Shown: piece after piece, positions 33,082 to 45,524 of the stretch
Numbering within the stretch: the first letter of the stretch is position 1
How the letters are laid out: every line of letters starts with the position of its first letter
Assembly (NCBI GenBank): GCA_030035585.1
Contig: CM057464.1
Span: forward strand, 76,554,919-76,618,918
DNA: 64,000 bases
Origin: Dugong dugon
Lineage: Eukaryota > Chordata > Mammalia > Sirenia > Dugongidae
Reading direction: 5' to 3'
Position numbers and translations under genes: made by a program
Notes under the pieces: model-generated
The model's input: the letters and a program-made list of their open reading frames with translations, nothing else
What the model was told of the DNA's origin: nothing
Databases searched by the model: none

Positions 33082-33205
33082 ACACAAAACCAAACCAAAC
33101 CTGTCACTGTCGAGTCGATTTCGACTCATAGATTTAACATAAAAACAAACAAACAAATGAAACCAAACCCGTTGCCCTCAAGTCAATTCTGATTGGCAAG
33201 TCCAA
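33082..33205 (-). mobile_element. Two AfroSINE tail fragments, reverse
   Basis: aaccaaacctgtcactgtcg with tcgatttcgactcatag (33,090-33,130) and aaccaaacccgttgccctca with agtcaattctgattgg (33,160-33,200) are two separate 3' tails in the same orientation, separated by an A-rich linker. Both lack a head. Confidence 0.75.
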
Positions 33206-33534
33206 GATCTGTAGGGCAGGTGACAGGCTGGAAATTCCTACAGTCTTGTGTCCCAAAACACATAGGTCAGGCAGTGGGGGATCTACAAGACTTCTGGCAA
33301 GATGTGTATTTATAGTCTGGAGGTAGAATACTCCTTCAGGAAGCCCCCCGTTTGCTCTTAAGGCCTTCAGCTGATTGGGTGAGAGCCACCGACATTATGG
33401 AGGATAATTGGCTTTACTTAAGGCCAACTGATTTAATCATTTGTGAATACTGCATAACAACATCTAGACTAGGGTTTGGCCAACCAACTGAGCACCATAA
33501 CCTAATCAAATTGACGCATAAAACTAACCATCAC
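33206..33534 (-). mobile_element. ERVL/MLT2-like LTR, reverse
   Basis: Reverse-strand landmarks include ggccttcagctgattgggtg, cattatggaggataattggc, gagcaccataacctaatcaa and the LTR start complement taaaactaaccatcaca at the right end. It is the same type as the LTRs at 56,322 and 62,313. Confidence 0.7.
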
Positions 33535-33549
33535 AATCTTTTTGATATC

Positions 33550-33596
33550 CCTATATGGGGTCACTATGAGTTGGAAACGATTCAATGGCAATGGGC
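33550..33596 (+). mobile_element. AfroSINE tail fragment
   Basis: tatggggtcactatgagttg, gaaacgattcaatggcaatg. The head is missing. Confidence 0.7.
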
Positions 33597-33599
33597 ATA

Positions 33600-35430
33600 T
33601 GTCACTTTTGTCTTTGACCTATAATAGCTCCAAATTCCTGAACTGTAATAATTTCATCTTGAGTTTTAGGTCATACGAGTGGTTAAATGAATACTTCTTA
33701 CATTCTGTATATTTTATGTAGTATTTTTGGCATTTGCATTCCATTCTGTAATCATGTTTGCAGTAATTTGCGTAGTTAACCATTATTTGGTTTCAATGCT
33801 CACCACCTGTTCTTTTATACAACATTGTATAAAATGTTGAGTTTTTAATTCATATGTCATTCTTAATTGGCTCCTTTTGGAGGTTTAGGAGAGCCTAAAC
33901 TTCCATCCCTTCTCCCCTTCACATCCTAAACAATTAATAATAAACACAGGGGCCCAGTGGGATCAGTGACTTCTAAAGTACACGGCTGGGTGGTTATATT
34001 GGTGAAGATCAGGCAAGTTGCGCCACCCCCACCAAATCTGAGCACCCAGGGACAATCTTTAAGTTGAGTCCCACCAGTTTCAAGATGAATAGATGTTGAT
34101 AGCGGCAATGTGTCAGCAGAAACACCTTCCCCCCTCTCTTCTGGATGTCTTAGTCAGGTGCCTTTCATGTTTGTGGCACTTTGGAATGTCATTCCGTGCC
34201 TCATCTGGCATCCCTTTGAACTTGTGCCCTGGGGGAAAGTGCCTCTCTCTACTCCTCCCCCCTTGCTACACCTCTGGTGAGAGATCAGTTGCAGAGAATT
34301 CAGTGGCAGAGGAGCAAATCCACTCCTGCTAGTTCAAGAAAGAAAAAGTGCTGGGGGATTAAGTAGCTTACAAAATCATCAGAAAGACAGAAGAAACAGA
34401 CTCTTGCCTAAACTTTCAGGTTAAGTCACAGCCCAAACCCAGGCCACCTAGCAAGCTTCTCCCTCTGCCATAACCAGGAAGCCTCCAGCTCCAGAACCAT
34501 TCTGTCATGGCCATGATCAGAAAGCTCCTGCTACTGCTGCTGGCTGCAGAACCATGTCCCACTTGTAAGAAAATGTGCCAGCAAAATGAATGGTCCATGG
34601 CCTGTGTTTTGACAGCCATGAAGCTAAGGCTTGGATTGCTAATGCTGACCCAGAAAAACCAACGGCCTCCATGAATGTGCTTGCCAGCAGAAGTAGCAGC
34701 AGCGACAGAAGTAGCAGCAGGAGAAAGTGGTTTCTGCAACACTCCTGTTTTCCATACCTTCTGTGAACATATATGATTAGTCAAACCTAAATCATACTGG
34801 AACTACAGCTGCAAAGGCGCCCATGAAATGAGTTCCTTAGTTTTCCAGACTTGGCTTTATAGGAAAATTCTCTAGAAGGAAGATGGGGTGCATGTCTAGA
34901 GCCAAATCTCATATCTACCACAGTACAAAAGCCGGGAAAGCTGAGAATGCATCACCTGTAAATAAATTTATCCTCCTAGTCCCGAGCAGACTTTTTTTTC
35001 CCTCAAGCCTAGAGGCTCTGTTCTGGTGGTCCACTACTTGAGGACAGACAGGAGAAGAGGAGACTATGCTCCTTCCGAGGAGGCAATTCCAGCAGAGTCA
35101 GAGAAAAGGGATCAGAGAGAGTGGATAGAGCCTATTGCTTGCTTTGAGGTACAATGACTGACCCCACGGTAATGCAGACCAAAAAAAGTCAGGCTCTCGC
35201 AACTTTGATCAGCAGGTCCACCCTGCTTGGAGAAGAGAGAAGGATAGAAGGCATCCTCTCCCTCAGCCTTCCCAGGAAGGCAGACATTGGTCTGAAGCAG
35301 GAACATGGTTTTTATGGTTTGAGATGGGAATTTGAGGAGTGAATGAAAATAATTCTATCTCCTATTTCCCCATAGTCTTCAGTAACTTTTTAAAAACTAA
35401 TCATAGAAAAGTGGTTATATTCTCTAAGCT
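33600..35430. other. No feature recognised
   Basis: A 1.8-kb stretch, moderately GC-rich from 34.0 to 35.3 kb, without a repeat I can name. Short open frames on both strands show no family motif. It may hold old LTR material. Confidence 0.3.
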
Positions 35431-35960
35431 CTCTATTGCTGAAAATGTCTTCATATGTGAGTGACAGCTTTGCATAGTTAATTCTTGGGTTATAGCCATT
35501 TCTCTCTAAAAATGCCATTGCGTGGTCAATCAGTACTGCAAGGAAAAGTTTCAGGTCAGTCTAATATTGTTTCTTGGTGTAGAAGCCAGTTTGCTTGCTT
35601 TTTCTGCCCGAAGTCTTATGGACTTTGTTTTATCTTGTCAATTGGGCATTTTAACAGAATACATAGATGTTTGGCTTGTTGCTTGAGGTTTACTTAGACC
35701 ATACTTGGTCATTTACACTAAGTTATGAGATCTTTTATGAGCTTAGACAGTTTTCTTCAATTCTGACTGTGATCATTGCTTCTGTTATGTGTTTCTGGTT
35801 ACATAGTTGGAATAACTGTAATTCTTAACTTGGTTTCTTCATTCATTGGATTCCACATCTATAATAATTTCATAGTTTTTCACTCTTGTCATTTTTTGTG
35901 AATTTCAGATCATCTCCTTTTTGGTCAAGTCTGTGTTTTTCATATTCTCAGTTCATTTTC
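35430..35960 (-). mobile_element. Possible ancient L1/HAL1 fragment, reverse
   Basis: tgaaaatgtcttcatatgtg, tgacagctttgcatagttaa and ttcttgggttatagccattt resemble the ORF1/5' region of old L1-type elements read in reverse. Very diverged. Confidence 0.35.
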
Positions 35961-36590
35961 CATTTGATGCCAGGGGACCCCTCTTCTGATGTTCCCTGCC
36001 CTAGTTCAGTTCCTACTGTCATCAAGCATGTCTCCACATGGAGATGTATCTTCCTATACTACCTGAAGCCCAGTTGAACAAGACACTCTACCATGTGCCA
36101 CCAGAACTGTCCTGGCTTCCACTCAGGCCAATAGCACTTCCACGTGGGGGCAGTGCTACCAAATGTGCAACATTCCACCTCTAGTGTCTTAATTTCCAGC
36201 CCAGTTTCTTAAACATTATTGTTTCTTAGTATATGAAGAAAGACAAGTACTCACTGAGCTGCCTCAAAAAGCAGTCATTTGAGGCAGAGGAACAGGTGTC
36301 CAGTTTTTGGTTAATAAAGATCTTGTCTTATGAAGTGGAAGTAATGCCTGGAGGGCTAATTGTCTGTCTGTTGGTCCTGTTTTAGGCAGATGAATTCTCT
36401 CTGTTTCTTATGACTAAGTCAGCAAAAGACAAAGCCTGCATTTCTCAAACCAGTTCCATTGGCCTGATAATTAATGAAAATTCCTCCATGAAATCAGTGC
36501 TAGTTTTCAGTACTATTATATAATACAGTGTATTATCTTGGTCTCTGTTTCAAATGTATTTTAGTGGGAATTTGGATTACCCCATTTTGG

Positions 36591-36750
36591 GGCCCTGCTA
36601 GTGCAGTGGTTAAGAGCTTGGCTGCTAACCAAAAAAAGTCAACTGTTCGAATCCACCAGCCACTCTTTAGAAATCCTATAGGGCAGTTCTACTCTGTCCT
36701 GCAGGGCTGCTATGCATTGGAATTGACTCGATGGCAATGGGTTTGGTTTT
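36591..36750 (+). mobile_element. AfroSINE, short form
   Basis: ggccctgctagtgcagtgg, tgttcgaatccaccagccac, ctttagaaatcctataggg (no long-form block), ggaattgactcgatggcaa. Confidence 0.92.
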
Positions 36751-37187
36751 GGCAGCCAGACTATTTTAACACAAAGATAGCAGTACCATGAGACAAGCTT
36801 TAAAGATGTGTTAGTATCTCGGAATCTATTCTGATGTTTCCCAGCCTAGTTCGTAGACAAGTCTTGTTGAGATGAAGCTGATCTAGGAGTTAGAGAGCAT
36901 CTAGTCAAACAGAAGTTTATAATTGGGAATACATAGGCATTTTTAAACTTGGGGTTGATCTTATTTTATTTCTCTTTTTCTGATATTATACTTGCAAAAT
37001 TATACTTTCATAGATAGACTGGTAAAAATTGATATGTGTTTTGAAATTCATGATGTCATGAATTCCAACTGTAAAAAATCTTAGAATCGATAAAATCCAA
37101 AAAAAAAACTCATGCTGGAACTGGATGGGAGAGTGAATTGCTTATCTAAATGAAGAGATCTGTTCAACTTGTACAAGAGACCAATGC

Positions 37188-37565
37188 TCTCTAGTATGGT
37201 AGCCAACAGGCACATGTGGGAAAACCCGGTGACGTAGTGGTTAAGAGCTACATCTGCTAACCAAAATGTTGACAGTTTGAATCCACCAGGCACTCTTTGG
37301 AAGTTCTATGGGGCTGTTCTACTCTGTCCTATAGGGTCTCCATGAGTTGGAATCGACTCAACAGCAATGGGTTTTTTAGGCACATGTGGCTATTTAAATT
37401 TAAATTAATTGAAATAAGATAAAACAAAACATTTAGTTTGTTAGTAACATTAGCCACATTTCAAGTGCTCAATAGCCACATGTAGCTAGTGGCTATCATA
37501 TTGGACAGTGCAGATATAGAACATTTCTGTCATTGCAGAATGTTTTATTAAACAGTGCTATTATA
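37188..37565. mobile_element. hAT-Charlie non-autonomous element (MER3-like), split by a SINE
   Basis: ggcacatgtggctatttaaa, tagccacatttcaagtgctc, atagccacatgtagctagtg, tattggacagtgcagatata and a terminal aaacagtgct are the ends and core of a common Charlie-derived MITE. The family name is from memory. Confidence 0.75.
37220..37377 (+). mobile_element. AfroSINE, short form, inside the Charlie element
   Basis: Head gtgacgtagtggttaagagc, B-box-like gacagtttgaatccaccagg, ctttggaagttctatgggg, tail catgagttggaatcgactca. Perfect 12-bp TSD aggcacatgtgg (37,208-37,219 and 37,378-37,389). Confidence 0.95.
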
Positions 37566-38229
37566 CACTATGTTTCAGTCTGCATTTGCTGATGAACTTA
37601 AATCCTCTTGGGAATTAATGCAATGCATTTTGGGAAGAGTATTTAAGAATACCTAAGATTATGAACTCTGATACTAGCTGGATTTCTTTTTAAATAAGCT
37701 TTTAATTTTAGAACAAAAAATAATATATTATTTTAGACTACTTCTTAAATTTGCAGAAAAGTTACAAAGGTAATATACGGAATTCCCGTGTAACCCACAT
37801 CATTAAAAAAAAAAAAAATCTCAGTCAAGTCAATAAGTAGAATTAATCTTTGCCCCGTTAGACCATTCACATTTATACTGATTATCGATATAGTTGTATT
37901 AATATCTATCATGTTTATAACTTTTCTGTTCTTTGCATTTGATCTTTGTCCCCCCCCACCTTTTCTGACTTCTTTGGTTGTAACTGAACATTTTGTATGA
38001 TTCCATTTTATCTCTTAGCATATCAATTAATTCTTTAAAACAATTTTTTTATGGCTGCCTTAGAGTTTGCAATATACATTTACAACTAATCTGTACACTT
38101 TCAAATAACACTATACCACTTCACAAGTAGTGCAGGTCCTTTACAACAAGAGTATTTCCAATTCCTTCTTCCTGTCCCTTGTGACATTGCTATCATTCAT
38201 TTTAATTATCTATATGTTATAACCATCCA

Positions 38230-38381
38230 GGAGCTCTGGTGGTGCTGTGGTTAAGAGCTCAGCTGCTGACCAAAAGATAGCAGCTTGAATCCACCAGTTG
38301 CTCCTTGGAAACCCTATGGGGCAGTTCTACTCTGTCCTATAGAGTTGCTGTGAGTCAGAATTGACTTGACAGCAACTGGTT
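38230..38381 (+). mobile_element. AfroSINE, short form
   Basis: gagctctggtggtgctgtgg, agcttgaatccaccagttgc, tccttggaaaccctatgggg, tgtgagtcagaattgacttg. Imperfect 14-bp TSD gttataaccatcca (38,216) and tttataatcaccca (38,382). Confidence 0.92.
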
Positions 38382-38942
38382 TTTATAATCACCCAATATA
38401 TTGCAACTATTATTGCTTTAAAGGAAGATTTTTAGATGGATTAAGAATAAGAAAAATAAAATATTTTATTTTACTTTCACTTATTTCTTCTCTGACACAC
38501 TTCCTTTCTTTATGTAGATCATAACCTATATAATTTTCCTTCTGCCTGAATAACTTCTATTGAAGTTTCTCATAGGATACATCTGCTGGTGATGAATTCC
38601 CTCAGTGTTTGTTTGTCCAAGAAAGTTTTTATTTCTCCTGCACTTCTGAAGGACAATTTTGCTGAATATAGAATTCTAAGTTGGTGGTTTTTCTTTCAAC
38701 ACTTTGAATATTTTCACTCTACTCTTCTTTCACTTGCATGGTTTCTGATGAGAAGTCTCCTGTAATTCTCATTTTTCTTCCTTTATAAGTAAAGCAATTT
38801 TTTCCTCCTCTGACTTTTTTTTCTCTGACTCTGGTTTTGTGCAGTTGGAATTGGATCTTCTTCATTTTTTTTGGTATTCATCCTGTTTGATATTCTCTCA
38901 GCTTTCTGGATCTGTGGTTTAATGTCACCAATTAATTTTAAC

Positions 38943-39993
38943 AAGTTCTCAGGAGCAAAAAAGAAAGAAGGAAACCAAAGACTCAGAGAAGAAACTAATC
39001 TGCAGGACTAATAGTCTACACAAACCACTGCCTCATCTACCCTGAGACTAGAAGAACTAGATGGTGCTTGCCAGCACTACTGACTGTTCTGATCAGGGCC
39101 ATGATAACTGGATCCTGAAAGAATGGGATAAAACTCAAATTTTAAGTGGAACAGAACTCAAATTCTTAAAAAGTCCAGACTTACAGGACCAGTTGAGACT
39201 AGAGGACTCCATAAGCCTACACCTACTCTTCACTTATTGACTATCTCATTATCTGACATTTTACACTTGCAATAGTAGTAAAAAATCTGACTATTTTGCA
39301 CATTAACAATGTACATCTGGCAGTGACAAATGCTGAAGTGCGAGGTGAGAGTAACGCTGGTTGTGATGGTTAAGGTTATGTGTCAACTTGGCTGGGCCAT
39401 GATTCTCAGTGGTTTGGCAGTTATATAATGATGTAATTTGTCAGTTACGGAATGATGTAATTTAGCTGCTATCTAATGATATAGCCAGCCTCTATTTTGT
39501 GATCTGTTGTGGTCATTCTCCATTTTCAAATAACACTGATTTTTGCATAATGACCTGGTCTTTGGAACCTAACCATGTCAATAAATGAGGAGTTGGTGTA
39601 TTCCCCTGAGATACCCTTTAAAACTTGAACGGAAACTCTCCCCTGAGGTCACCTTTTAGCTAAATAACAGATTGGCTTATGAAATAAAGAATATCATCCA
39701 TGAGCACTGCACTCCTTTTAAAAATCATCTATATGAAATCAAATGGTCAACAATTACTCCAAAGCAAAGATAAGATCATAAAGGGCAAGGAAACCAGATT
39801 ACTGGAAAAGGAACTACCAGAATGGAAATAATGAGAACGTTGACACTTTGTGAAAAATTTAACCAATGTTACTGAACAATTTGTGTAGAAATTGTTAAAT
39901 GGGAACTGAATTTACTTTGTAAACTTTCACTGAAAAAAGAATAAAATATTATTTTATATTTTATATGTAAAATAAAGAAAGAAAAGTTCTCAG
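38943..39993 (+). mobile_element. Lineage-specific L1 3'UTR insertion with TSD, itself split by LTR sequence
   Basis: It carries agatggtgcttgccagcac and the 3' end gaacaatttgtgtagaaatt, gtaaactttcactg, seen also (reverse) in the L1-D 3'UTR at ~10.5 kb. TSD aagttctcag is perfect (38,943-38,952 and 39,984-39,993). The part 39,362 to ~39,600 is an LTR fragment. Confidence 0.82.
39362..39600 (+). mobile_element. ERVL/MLT2-like LTR fragment
   Basis: It begins tgtgatggttaaggttatgt, gtcaacttggctgggccatg, atgattctcagtgg, the 5' start of this LTR class. The 3' end is not identifiable, and internal taatgatgtaat words repeat. The boundary at the right is a guess. Confidence 0.6.
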
Positions 39994-41699
39994 TCATTAT
40001 TACTTCAAATATTTCTCTGCTTTGTTCCTTCTCCTTCTGGTATTTCATTTATGCATATATTACATCTTTAGATATTGTTCCACAGTTCCTGCATGTTTTT
40101 GTTCTTTTTTTTTTTTTTTAATTCTCTCTTCTCTTTGCAATGAGCCCATTGAAGGCTTTTTTTTTTCTGTTACTGTTTTTTGATCTCTAGCATTTCCTTT
40201 TGATTTCCGTCTTTCTGCTTACATTACCCATCTGTTCTTGCATATTGCCTATTTTTTCCATTAGAGGCATTAAAAACATATTAATCATAGTTATTTTCAA
40301 TTCACTCTCTGAAAATTCCAACATCTGTGTCTTGTTCTGATGATTGCTTTATCTTTTCAGTGTTTCGTTTTGTTTTTCTTGCTTTTGGCATGTCTTGTAA
40401 TATTTTTTGTTGAAAGCTGGACACATTGTATTGGGTAATAGAAACTGAGGTAAATAGACCTTTCACATGAGGATGTATGTTAATCTGGCTAGGAGTTTGG
40501 CAATGTTTAGTGTTTTTTGTAGCTATAGGTTCTAAAGGTCCAAATTTCCCTAGTGTCCTTGCTGTTGTCTCCCCTTTTGTCTCTGGGTTTCCCTAAGAAC
40601 TCCACCTCAAATAGACTCTATTTAGTTTTTTCATCTGTAATTCACTATTATACTGGATCCCTGTTGTTACGGTGGTCAAGTATAGGGGAGGGGGAGCATT
40701 ATATATTCTTCCAATTAAATCTCAGTCTTTTAGAAAGCCTGTGTCTGGGGGCTGAGAATGTCACAAGTGTTTCTCCGGTATATAATATTTTACCCCCTTT
40801 GCCTCCTACTCCCTTCTCTGGCTGCTGTGTTTCCAATCTATATCCTTGAAGCCCTGATCGCTATTGCTTGTTTATGTGTAAGATAGGAAGACTAGCACTG
40901 GCTGGAGGGAGCTAGAGTGAGGAGGTAATCCCTTCACCCACCTGGGATAAGGTTTTAGAATTGAGCTTTGGAAAAGTCCTTTCCCTGCAGGGTAGGCCTT
41001 TTTTTTAAATGTAAAAATCTCTGGAGTTACTCTTTCCTTCCATTTGCTAGAGCCAGGAGAGGATCATCTTCAAATCCTCACCAGGAGACCATGGTGGGGT
41101 TCTTAAGGGAAAGCTCATGAAAATGTTGAACCTCCACCTATGACTGAAGCCTCCAGGAGCTTCTCACTTTCACCCTATTCCATACTCAGTCTTCAGCAAT
41201 TCATCAAAATTATCACTATTTAAGTTTCCCACTAGTTTATAGCATTAGTAGCTTCTACTCCAGGTAAACAGATTTCGGTTGTTGTATTTCCCTGGATATA
41301 CCTGTCTCACAATTTTGGGGTGATGGTTTGCTCTGTGACCTCAGTTCTTTGAAGAGCCCAAGAAAAGTCATTGATTTTTAGTTTGTTCAGCTTTCAAGCA
41401 ACTTCCATGTTCTTCACATGTCAAAGCTCAATCTGAAAGCTCCGTGCTGAATTCCTTCTGCATCTTGCCAACTTTTCTAGGATATTTTTAATTTTCTTGT
41501 TGTCTTTGCCAATAAGTAGGAGAACCAATATTTACTCAGTTATGGTTTGGTCAATATTGTTTGTATCCTATATATGATCTCTTTATGCATAGAGTGTGAA
41601 ACCATTCAGTAGAGTATGTAAATACTGCTTTAAATTTTTTAGCGCTCCTGTGGTTATGTATATCTAGAGACCCTCATCTTTCTTATCTTGATTTTACAA

Positions 41700-42195
41700 C
41701 TCCATTTATATTTATTTACAGTGGATACATTATGTGATGTCTGCCAGCTTATCAGTCCCTCCTTCCCACCCTTATACACAGAGAAGGGCCTTATCAACCA
41801 TTTGTGTACCTCATAACCCTATCTTCTGGATCATAGTTGCTTTGAAAGACCAAAGCTGAGCCAATTAAGTTCTTTTTCCTAAAATGTGGGATTGGGATTG
41901 AGAGACACATGGACCCTGCAGGTTGGTCAGTTGACTTAAAGATAAGTAAACCTGACAGTTGTCAGGCATCTATCATCTTTTGTGTACATGCTGAAGCAGA
42001 GAAAGCCAGTCAGTATAGAAAGTGAACATTCAGAGAGAAGCAGATGTGTGAAACTGTGCAGTCTGAGATAGGGAGAGAGGGAGTCAGTAGTGTCCCATGT
42101 TTGTCCTGGGCTCTGAGTGATCCTCCTATTATAATAAATTTACCTCTATTGCTTAAGCTAGCTTGAAGCATATTTCTTACTTATAGCCAGAGGTT
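41700..42195 (+). repeat. Unclassified ancient repeat (LTR-like 3' end)
   Basis: ccaaagctgagccaattaag, tgctgaagcagagaaagcca and attataataaatttacctct followed by tgcttaagctagcttgaag look like an LTR polyadenylation region of an old mammalian family. The family is unnamed here. Confidence 0.4.
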
Positions 42196-42199
42196 ATTG

Positions 42200-42970
42200 A
42201 AGACGCTGTGATAATGAGAATCAGAATGAATTTCAGAGAAAGAGGGAGACTTGCATATTTGAACATTAGTCTCTGGAACCAGAGAATAGGCACTCAGTCA
42301 TGCTTGTTGATTGTGTTAATTATTAAATAACTCTGGTCTTTTGGAATAAAGATATATAAGTTAAACTACAGAAATGTTATAATTTATTAAATTTAAATAA
42401 AATTTAAAAATATTAAAATTATATAAGTGATATATGTGTGTACATATATATATAATTATTATTCCATAAGGTTTTCATCCAACATTAAAAGATCAAGAAG
42501 GTAAATTGATTTGATTCTATTAGTTGTAATAGTTGACTCTATTTCCTATTTGCAGAGATCTGATAGAATTTTGTCAGCTAGTGAATTGCACATTTTTTAC
42601 TTTCTGGGGGATAAAATTGCTGCATTATGAGTTCCTCTGGGCAGAGAAACTCATAATTCTTTGCAGTTTGAGTTTATAGATTTTCTAGTCCAGCTGTCCT
42701 GAGGAAGAGAGAAATAGCAAGCCAGATATACAGGGTGATCATAGTTCTTGGAAAAGAAGAACAAAATTGGGTAAAAGATAGGCTGGTGAATCAGGCATTA
42801 TTGTAGAAGTGCTTTTATAGAAGGCACTGAATTGTTACCAATGATTTCTGTTAGCCCAGTTCTTAGGATTTGTGGTAAATATGGAGTTGTCAGCCTTCTT
42901 GACAGTAGAGTCTTTTTGGCCAACCGGACCATCAAGGAGAGAGAATTTAAGGACACTAACATCTACGGCA
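42200..42970. other. No feature recognised
   Basis: AT-rich, with a short TA/TG microsatellite at ~42,425-42,455. Nothing else identified. Confidence 0.3.
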
Positions 42971-42986
42971 CTAATTGAAGGTAGGG

Positions 42987-43050
42987 GCCCTGGTGGCACA
43001 GAGGTTAAGAGCCTGGCTGCTAATCATAAGGTCAGCAGTTTGAATTCACC
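42987..43050 (+). mobile_element. Tailless AfroSINE head with TSD
   Basis: Only the tRNA-like head is present (gccctggtggcacagagg through gcagtttgaattcacc, the B-box region). No middle block, no tail, no A run. It is flanked by perfect 12-bp repeats ttgaaggtaggg (42,975-42,986 and 43,051-43,062). Confidence 0.88.
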
Positions 43051-43169
43051 TTGAAGGTAGGGTTGTACAGTTAAAAGTCTTCCTCTTCTTTTGGTATTTC
43101 TTATTTAGTTTTCACTTAAAAAATATTAGTTAAACATAGGAGAAAATCTGAATGACCTTGGGTTGGGCA

Positions 43170-43225
43170 AAACCCCAAAAAAACAAACCAAACCTGTTGC
43201 TGTCAAGTTGATTCCAACTCAAAGC
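43170..43225 (-). mobile_element. AfroSINE tail fragment, reverse
   Basis: ccaaacctgttgctgtcaag, ttgattccaactcaaagcc. Only the 3' tail with its A-rich end remains. Confidence 0.72.
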
Positions 43226-43289
43226 CAGAGTTAGATACAAAAAGCACAAACTATAGAAGAAAAAAAATCAATAAACAGGACTTTATCTA

Positions 43290-44535
43290 AGTTAAAAACA
43301 TTTACTCTTCGAAAGACACTGTTACAAAAATGCATAGGCATGTTACAGACTGGGAGAAAATATATGCAAAACACATTATCTGACAATACGTGACATATAT
43401 CCATTGTGTGATATATGTAATATTTCCATACAACGGGAAACTACTCTTACAACTTAATAATAAGACAAAAAAAATTTTTAATGGACAAAAGATTTGAACA
43501 AATACTTTCCTAGAGAAGATACACGAATGGCAAATGAGCACATAAAAGATGCTCAGCATCATTAGTCACGGGGCAAATGCAAATTAAACCACAATGGGAT
43601 ACCATGACACACTAGAATAGCCAAAATTCAAAAAGACTAATCACACCAAATGTTGGTGAGGATGTAAAGGAACTGGAACTCTTACACATTGCTGGTATAA
43701 TGTAAAATGGTACTGTCACTTTGGAAAACAGTCTGACACTTTCTTCAAAAGTTAAACATGTACCTACCATATGGCCCAGCCATTCCAATCCTGGGTATTT
43801 ACCAAATGACACGAAAGCTTAATTTCCATCCAAAAACTTGTACTTTACTGTTCATAGCAGTTTTATTTGTAATAGGCAAAACTACTAACAGTCTGGGTAA
43901 ATGGATGAAAATGTGATATATCTATACAATGGAATAATATTCAACAATAAAAATGAATGACTATTGATACAAACACAACATAGATGAAACTCAAATAATT
44001 ATGTAGAATGAAGGAAAACAAACAAGAAATAATACATACTCTATTATTCTATTTCCATAAAATTCCAGAAAATACCAACTAATTTATAGTGACAGAAAGC
44101 AGATCAGTGTTTGCCTGGGGGTGAGGTAGGGAGGGCAAGTGTGGGTGGGAGGGATTACAAAGGGACATGAAGAAAATTTTGGTGGTGATTGGTATGTTCA
44201 TTGTCTTGATTGTGGTGATAATTTTAAATGTGGCATAGGGGTTGAGAACTTGGCTGCGAACTAAAGGTCAGCGGTTCAAATCCACCAGCCACTCCTTGGA
44301 AACCCTATGGGGCAGTTCTACTCTGTCCTATAGGGTTACCATGAGTTGGAATCAACTCAACAGCAATGGGTATAACTGTACTTATGTCAAAACTTATCTG
44401 GTATGCTTATTGTCTTGATCGTGGTGATGGTTTCAAAGGTGCATAGGTAAGTTAAAACATCAAATTGTTCACTTTAAATATATGTATATTATTGTACGTC
44501 AGTTATACTTCAGTAAAGCTCTAAGAAGGAAAGAA
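43290..44535 (+). mobile_element. Ancient L1 (L1M type) 3' end
   Basis: caaatgagcacataaaagat, accacaatgggataccatg, tgttggtgaggatgtaaag, taccatatggcccagccatt and a 3'UTR finishing gttatacttcagtaaagctc. Interrupted by a SINE at 44,236. A ~45-bp 3'UTR segment occurs twice (44,190-44,238 and 44,397-44,445). Confidence 0.88.
44236..44371 (+). mobile_element. AfroSINE, short form, 5'-truncated
   Basis: It starts inside the head (ggttgagaacttggctgc), then gcggttcaaatccaccagcc, actccttggaaaccctatgg, catgagttggaatcaactca. Confidence 0.9.
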
Positions 44536-45524
44536 ATTAGGTAAATGCAGTTAGAAGTAAAGGAATAAAAATAGCCAAAAATCTGTTACCTCAAATAAGG
44601 TCACAACGGGGGCAAACTAATTTTTGTGTGTAAACTAAATGCATTTTGTAAGAATCAGAAGATGCTCTGGGGAAACAAGGTGGATTCCTTAGAGGAAAGA
44701 ATTTTCTGAAAGGCTGAGTAGTAGCTGAACAACGCGAAAGAATTGAGCAGACAGCCCTTTAGATATCATCTCAGACTAGATGCAAGTGCAGTACAGGCTA
44801 AAGGACGGGGAGGGAGACTCTGGCTGAGGAAGCTGATGCAAGGGTTCACACTGCTAGCCTGGGGCAAATCTTAAAACAGCAGCTTCTCCTGTCCCGGCGT
44901 GGTGCACTGCTGAGTTCCTAGTCACCTTGGTCTGTGAGAGTCTTCATGCATGGTTCTTCTGGAGCCTTGGTTTTCTTATTTGTAATGCTCTGATGACAGT
45001 ATCTGTTCCCTTATAACTTTATAGGATCATTTGAAGACGGACTAAAATGAAATAAGCCTGTAAATTGCCTTTAGTTCCTCAGAGACAAAGCAATGTTATT
45101 TCTGTTGGTTGCTCAGCCCATGTGACTGTAGCGTAGATCATTGGAGTTCCACTGCTTTCTACCACACAAGAGTGTCAAAGAAACCCAAATGATATTTATC
45201 AGGGGTTGGGGCTAAAGGCTTTCTCATTTAGAGTAGCCCCTATCTCTACAATTTTAAAGAAAGAAGCATCCTAAAAGCAACACACGTAGTGGAAGGAAAT
45301 ACAGTAAAGGTGCTATAGCTAAGACAGGTTAAAATTGTTCACAATTCTCTTCTATTTCCTTGCATTATTTCAATGTGAAACACCAGGTTTCTGGAGCATT
45401 TACCAGTTTTTGCTGAAGGATAAAACAAATGACTGTATTTATGATTAATATAAGAAAAGGATTTGCTTTCTTCTTTCTAGGTTACTTTTTCTTGTATTTT
45501 TAACAGATTCTAACTTTGAGTTTG
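44536..45524. other. No feature recognised, perhaps a MIR trace
   Basis: ttggttttcttatttgtaat with tgacagtatctgttccctta near 44,965-45,020 weakly resembles reverse MIR. The rest is unassigned. Confidence 0.3.

Larger units (their letters stand above)
37690..41480 (-). mobile_element. Ancient L1 5' half (ORF1/5'UTR region), reverse, interrupted
   Basis: Plus-strand words ttagaccattcacatttata, tgctgaatatagaattctaa, ttgcatggtttctgatgag (near 38,740) and gttgaaagctggacacattg (near 40,410) are reverse-strand parts of old mammalian L1 5' ends. It is interrupted by a SINE (38,230) and an L1 3' end (38,953-39,983). No frame survives. Confidence 0.7.
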
